From Treponema socranskii subsp. paredis ATCC 35535 (GTDB lineage: Bacteria > Spirochaetota > Spirochaetia > Treponematales > Treponemataceae), in NCBI GenBank assembly GCA_000413015.1, contig KE332515.1, positions 1,489,730 through 1,553,729 on the forward strand: a DNA stretch of 64,000 nt, read 5' to 3'. Shown here piece after piece: positions 61,035-64,000 of this stretch; positions within the stretch are counted from its first letter, which is position 1; each line of letters opens with the position of its first letter. The notes under the pieces are model-generated. The model searched no databases. It saw only the letters and a list, made by a program, of their open reading frames with translations, and was not told where the DNA came from. Position numbers and translations under genes: made by a program.

Positions 61035-61778
61035 ATGGATAAAAAAGAACCTATTATCAAAGTCGACAATATTACAAAAAATTTCCGCGGATTAAAAGCC
61101 GTAAGCAATCTTTCGTTCCAAATGGAAGAAGGCAAAATAACGGGAATGATAGGCCCCAACGGAGCGGGAAAAAGCACTACGTTCAATATGATCTGCGGTT
61201 ATTATCCGGCATCCGAAGGGCGTATATATTATCGCGGAAAAGATATTACAAACTGCAAACCTTATGAATACGCAAAAATGGGAATCGCTCGAACCTTTCA
61301 GATAATGAAGCCTTTAGCGACATTGTCCGTGCTGGATAATATCGTTCCGAGCGCATTTTTCGGCCGCTACCGTGCAAAAACGCTTGCGGAAGCGAGGGAT
61401 ATTGCAAAAGAGATACTGGAATTTACGGGCTTGTACGCTAAAAAAGATATGAAAGCCGGAGAAATGGGAACGCCGGATCAAAAACGTTTGGAAATGGCGC
61501 GCGCTTTGGCTGCAAAACCGGAGCTGCTATTTCTCGATGAAGCGATGGCGGGACTCAATCCGACTGAAACGGATCAAGCGATCGAACTGATCCGCAAAAT
61601 CAACGACAGCGGCGTCACCGTTTTCCTTATCGAGCATATTATGCGCGCCGTTGTAAGTCTTTGCGAAAAAGTAATAGTTCTCCATCACGGAGAAAAAATA
61701 GCGGAAGGAACTCCCGAACAGGTTATGAACGACCCGTATGTTATTGAAGTGTACCTAGGTAAAAAAAAGGAGTCATAG
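61035..61778 (+). CDS. livG: Branched-chain amino acid ABC ATPase LivG
   Basis: The 247-residue protein has Walker A (GPNGAGKSTTFNMICGYY), a signature region GEMGTPDQKRLEMARALAAK in place of the usual LSYGQQR, Walker B (LLFLDEAMAGLNPTETDQAI) and switch His (VFLIEHIMRAVVSL). The C-terminal helix with EGTPEQVMNDPYVIEVYLG is typical of LivG. It energises transport together with LivF. Ribosome sites and spacings in the operon are tight. Confidence 0.95.
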   Translation: MDKKEPIIKVDNITKNFRGLKAVSNLSFQMEEGKITGMIGPNGAGKSTTFNMICGYYPASEGRIYYRGKDITNCKPYEYAKMGIARTFQIMKPLATLSVLDNIVPSAFFGRYRAKTLAEARDIAKEILEFTGLYAKKDMKAGEMGTPDQKRLEMARALAAKPELLFLDEAMAGLNPTETDQAIELIRKINDSGVTVFLIEHIMRAVVSLCEKVIVLHHGEKIAEGTPEQVMNDPYVIEVYLGKKKES

Positions 61779-61779
61779 C

Positions 61780-62487
61780 ATGTTAAAGGTTGAAAATCTT
61801 TGCGCCGCTTACGGAAATGTTCAAGTCTTGTGGGATATTTCTCTTGAAGTAAAAGACGGGCAAGTTGTCGCCGTTCTCGGTTCGAACGGAGCCGGAAAAA
61901 CGACTGCCGTAAAGACAATCACGGGTATGATAAAGGCGGCGGGAGGTTCCGTAATTTTTAACGATGCGGAACTTGCGGGAACATCAAGCCGTTTTATACT
62001 TGATCAGGGAATTGTACAGGTTCCGGAAGGCCGTCAACTTTTTACGGGGATGACGGTTTTTGAAAATCTGGAAATGGGAGCATATAACAAAAAAGCAAAA
62101 GAAAAATTTGCAGAAAGCGAAGCGTTCGTATATGAATGTTTCCCGAAGCTTAAAGAGCGCAGAAAACAGATCGCGGGAACTCTTTCCGGAGGTGAACAGC
62201 AAATGGTCGCCGTCGCCCGCGCTCTTATCGGACTTCCGAAACTGCTTATACTTGACGAACCTTCACTCGGACTTGCTCCGAATATCGTAGACGATATCCT
62301 TAACGTAGCCGTTCATCTGGCAAAAAATCAAAACGTAGGCATACTCCTCGTTGAACAGGACATTACAAAGGCGCTTGCGGTTTCGGATTACGGATATGTA
62401 ATCGAAAACGGTAGAGTCGTTTTGGCACAGCCAGCCGAAGAACTTTCAAAAAACGATCATGTGAAAAAAGCATATCTTGGTATTTGA
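61780..62487 (+). CDS. livF: Branched-chain amino acid ABC ATPase LivF
   Basis: The 235-residue protein has Walker A (GSNGAGKTTAVKTITGMI), the signature LSGGEQQMVAVARALIG, Walker B (LLILDEPSLGLAPNIVDDIL) and the switch His replaced by Gln (ILLVEQDITKALAVSDYGYV), as is normal in LivF. It starts 1 base after livG. It is the second ATPase of the transporter. Confidence 0.95.
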   Translation: MLKVENLCAAYGNVQVLWDISLEVKDGQVVAVLGSNGAGKTTAVKTITGMIKAAGGSVIFNDAELAGTSSRFILDQGIVQVPEGRQLFTGMTVFENLEMGAYNKKAKEKFAESEAFVYECFPKLKERRKQIAGTLSGGEQQMVAVARALIGLPKLLILDEPSLGLAPNIVDDILNVAVHLAKNQNVGILLVEQDITKALAVSDYGYVIENGRVVLAQPAEELSKNDHVKKAYLGI

Positions 62488-62528
62488 TTACCGGTAAAAT
62501 TAAGCGCTTTATTATCAGGAGGTATAAT

Positions 62529-63785
62529 ATGAAAAAAATTATTTTCGGCCTACTCATCGCCGCAGCGGTGATGAGTAGGGTAACGGCACTCGGAACGAAC
62601 GATGCAAACAACGCATCCGGCGGAAACACGATCAAAATCGGTGCGATGTATGCGCTTTCCGGCGATAAGGCTGCCATAGGAAATAATATTATGCGCGGCG
62701 TTGATTTTGCAGTGGAAATGATCAATGCACAAGGCGGAGTTAACGGTAAAAAACTGGAAATTGTTCGCGGAGATACGCAGGGCGATCCCAAAGTCGGCCG
62801 TTCGGTTGCCGAACGTTTGATAACTCAGGATAACGTAAAGGCTATACTCGGCTGCCATCAGTCGACGATCACCGCCATTGCCGCACAAGTATGCGAGCAG
62901 TATAAAATCCCCGAATTGACGGCCATTTCGACGGTAGACAATCTTTCGAGCCAAGGTCTTGAATATTTTTTCCGCATGTGCCCGACAAATACGGACTATG
63001 TAGAAGATCAATACAAGTATCTCAAAGATCTTGCCGCAAAAAAGAATATCCCGATGAAAAACATTGCGATCTTCGCCGACAATTCCAATATCGGTCAAGA
63101 ACTTATCCGCTGTTCGCACAATTTGGCTCCCAAATACGGATTCAATATCGTTGCCGAAGTACAGTATTCCGGGGGTACAACCGATCTGACATCCGAAGTT
63201 CTTAAACTCCGCAACGCAAACCCCGATGCGGTTCTCTGCGAATCATACATTGCAGATGCGATCCTCTTTACAAAGACTCTCAAAGAACAGAATGCGCATC
63301 CACCTGTAATCGTTGCAAAGGCGAACGGTTTTGCAGACCCGTCCTTTATTCCCGCGACTCCCGGAATCTCAAACGGTATTGCCAGCGTCGTAGAATACAG
63401 CGCCGATCTTCCCAAAGGCGCGGATATAAATGCGAAATTCAAGGCGAAGTTCGGCATAGATATGAACGGACATTCGGCCGAATCTTTTACAGCCGTATGG
63501 ATTTTAAAAACCGCGTTTGAAGCCGCAGGCAGCACGGACGGAACAAAAGTCCGCGATGCTCTTGTTGCAATGCATATAAAAGATCAATTCCCGAACGGTC
63601 CGAAAATCATCCTTCCGTATAATGAAATCAGATTCGGCGATGAAATTATCGACGGAAAAAAACATACTCATAATAACATTCCCGCAACTGTAGCTATCGC
63701 ACAAATCCAAAACGGTGCATGGACTACCGTATGGCCGTTCAATGTCGCGGCTAAAGACGTTCAATATCCGGCTCCGTTAAAATAA
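62529..63785 (+). CDS. Branched-chain amino acid ABC substrate-binding protein
   Basis: The ATG at 62529 has AGGAGG 6 bases upstream. The 418-residue protein has a signal peptide (MKKIIFGLLIAAAVMSRVTA) without a lipobox Cys, then the Peripla_BP_6 fold: IKIGAMYALSGDKAAIGNNI, MRGVDFAVEMINAQGGVNGK, VIGC-like AILGCHQSTITAIAAQVCEQ, FFRMCPTNTDYVEDQYKYLK and ESFTAVWILKTAFEAAG. It is the last gene of the operon, after a 41-base gap with its own strong ribosome site, which would allow higher expression. The ligand (branched-chain amino acid, amide or urea) cannot be read from sequence. Confidence 0.93.
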   Translation: MKKIIFGLLIAAAVMSRVTALGTNDANNASGGNTIKIGAMYALSGDKAAIGNNIMRGVDFAVEMINAQGGVNGKKLEIVRGDTQGDPKVGRSVAERLITQDNVKAILGCHQSTITAIAAQVCEQYKIPELTAISTVDNLSSQGLEYFFRMCPTNTDYVEDQYKYLKDLAAKKNIPMKNIAIFADNSNIGQELIRCSHNLAPKYGFNIVAEVQYSGGTTDLTSEVLKLRNANPDAVLCESYIADAILFTKTLKEQNAHPPVIVAKANGFADPSFIPATPGISNGIASVVEYSADLPKGADINAKFKAKFGIDMNGHSAESFTAVWILKTAFEAAGSTDGTKVRDALVAMHIKDQFPNGPKIILPYNEIRFGDEIIDGKKHTHNNIPATVAIAQIQNGAWTTVWPFNVAAKDVQYPAPLK

Positions 63786-63807
63786 AATCAGATCAAGCAG
63801 GTAATGT

Positions 63808-63835
63808 AAAAGCCGTCCTTCGGGACGGCTTTTTT
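63808..63835 (+). terminator. Intrinsic terminator of the liv operon
   Basis: AAAGCCGTCC, loop TTCG, GGACGGCTTTTTT: a 10-bp stem with a stable tetraloop and a U tract, 23 bases after the binding-protein stop. Confidence 0.95.
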
Positions 63836-63845
63836 ATCGCTCCTC

Positions 63846-63938
63846 TTGACATGTTTCTATAAATAGTATTATACTGTTGTTACTGTTTGTAGAAACAGAT
63901 GAAAACAAATCCGCCTGATGCGGATATATAATAGGAGG
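63846..63938 (+). promoter_or_regulatory. Promoter and structured leader of a gene beyond the window
   Basis: TTGACA (63846-63851), 17-18 bases, TATACT (63870-63875). An inverted repeat TGTTTCTA/TAGAAACA (63852-63859, 63890-63897) spans the promoter and leader. A hairpin ATCCGC-ctgat-GCGGAT (63909-63925) is followed by AGGAGG (63933-63938). No ATG, GTG or TTG lies within 12 bases of it, so the start of the next gene is unclear. Confidence 0.6.
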
Positions 63939-64000
63939 TACGATAAAAAGCGCCGTCTGAAATATCGCCGTCGCTGGAGTCTAGAGCCGAAAAACGCTGA

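Overview
The window looks like chromosome of a treponeme (Spirochaetota), probably a host-associated species such as an oral or gut Treponema. This is inferred from gene content and is not proven: spirochaete-type conserved hypothetical proteins, the gene neighbourhoods, and integron cassettes of the kind known from Treponema denticola. Base composition is mixed. Core genes have ordinary GC, while several islands (about 9.6-14 kb, 16.3-17.5 kb and 36.8-43.5 kb) are AT-rich and carry mobile or toxin genes.

Layout. From 35.1 kb down to position 1 almost everything is on the minus strand. It starts with a type II secretion (T2SS) operon: a short prepilin peptidase, the secretin gspD, the ATPase gspE, the platform gspF and the major pseudopilin gspG (35.07-29.33 kb). 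The operon is then split by about 20 kb of toxin locus (29.2-9.2 kb). This holds a 3415-residue SpvB/Rhs protein with a signal peptide and a permuted papain-like tip, a lipoprotein immunity candidate, then at least three orphan Rhs C-terminal tips (DUF6973-like, NlpC/P60, Ntox21-like), each followed by its own immunity candidate. After these come Rhs scars, a truncated AAA ATPase gene and toxin-antitoxin genes (higBA, a lone hicB). The T2SS operon resumes at 9.19 kb with gspI/J/K-like minor pseudopilins, a GspL/PilMN-like protein and five envelope proteins (TPR lipoprotein, coiled-coil TPR protein, beta-barrel-like protein, two lipoproteins). Only 24 bases later comes a second SpvB/Rhs gene, which runs off the window at position 1. 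A T2SS bracketed by giant exported Rhs proteins suggests a dedicated toxin-export machine with a bank of exchangeable toxin tips. This is the most interesting system in the window.

35.1-41.4 kb is a mobile and regulatory island. It contains two families of perfect palindromes, two copies of a structured-RNA candidate that each have a canonical promoter, a decayed rolling-circle Rep-like ORF, an excisionase-like gene divergent from an XRE repressor, a RelE/HigB-type toxin-antitoxin pair, and a tyrosine integrase beside a CAU-anticodon tRNA whose 3' end is replaced. Directly next to it, 41.5-43.6 kb holds two secreted-protein gene cassettes separated by attC sites with no integron integrase in view (a CALIN).

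The rest is ordinary chromosome: LemA plus two TPM-domain proteins (43.6-45.7 kb), a phosphofructokinase and an IMP cyclohydrolase-like protein (45.9-48.0 kb), vapBC, a beta-CASP RNA nuclease, a DUF2804 protein, a serine-rich conserved protein, CreD, a MATE transporter, a GH18 protein, a twin-domain ABC ATPase, and a complete branched-chain amino acid ABC transporter operon livHMGF plus binding protein that ends in a clear terminator (59.0-63.8 kb). The last 160 bases hold a promoter and a structured leader for something beyond the edge.
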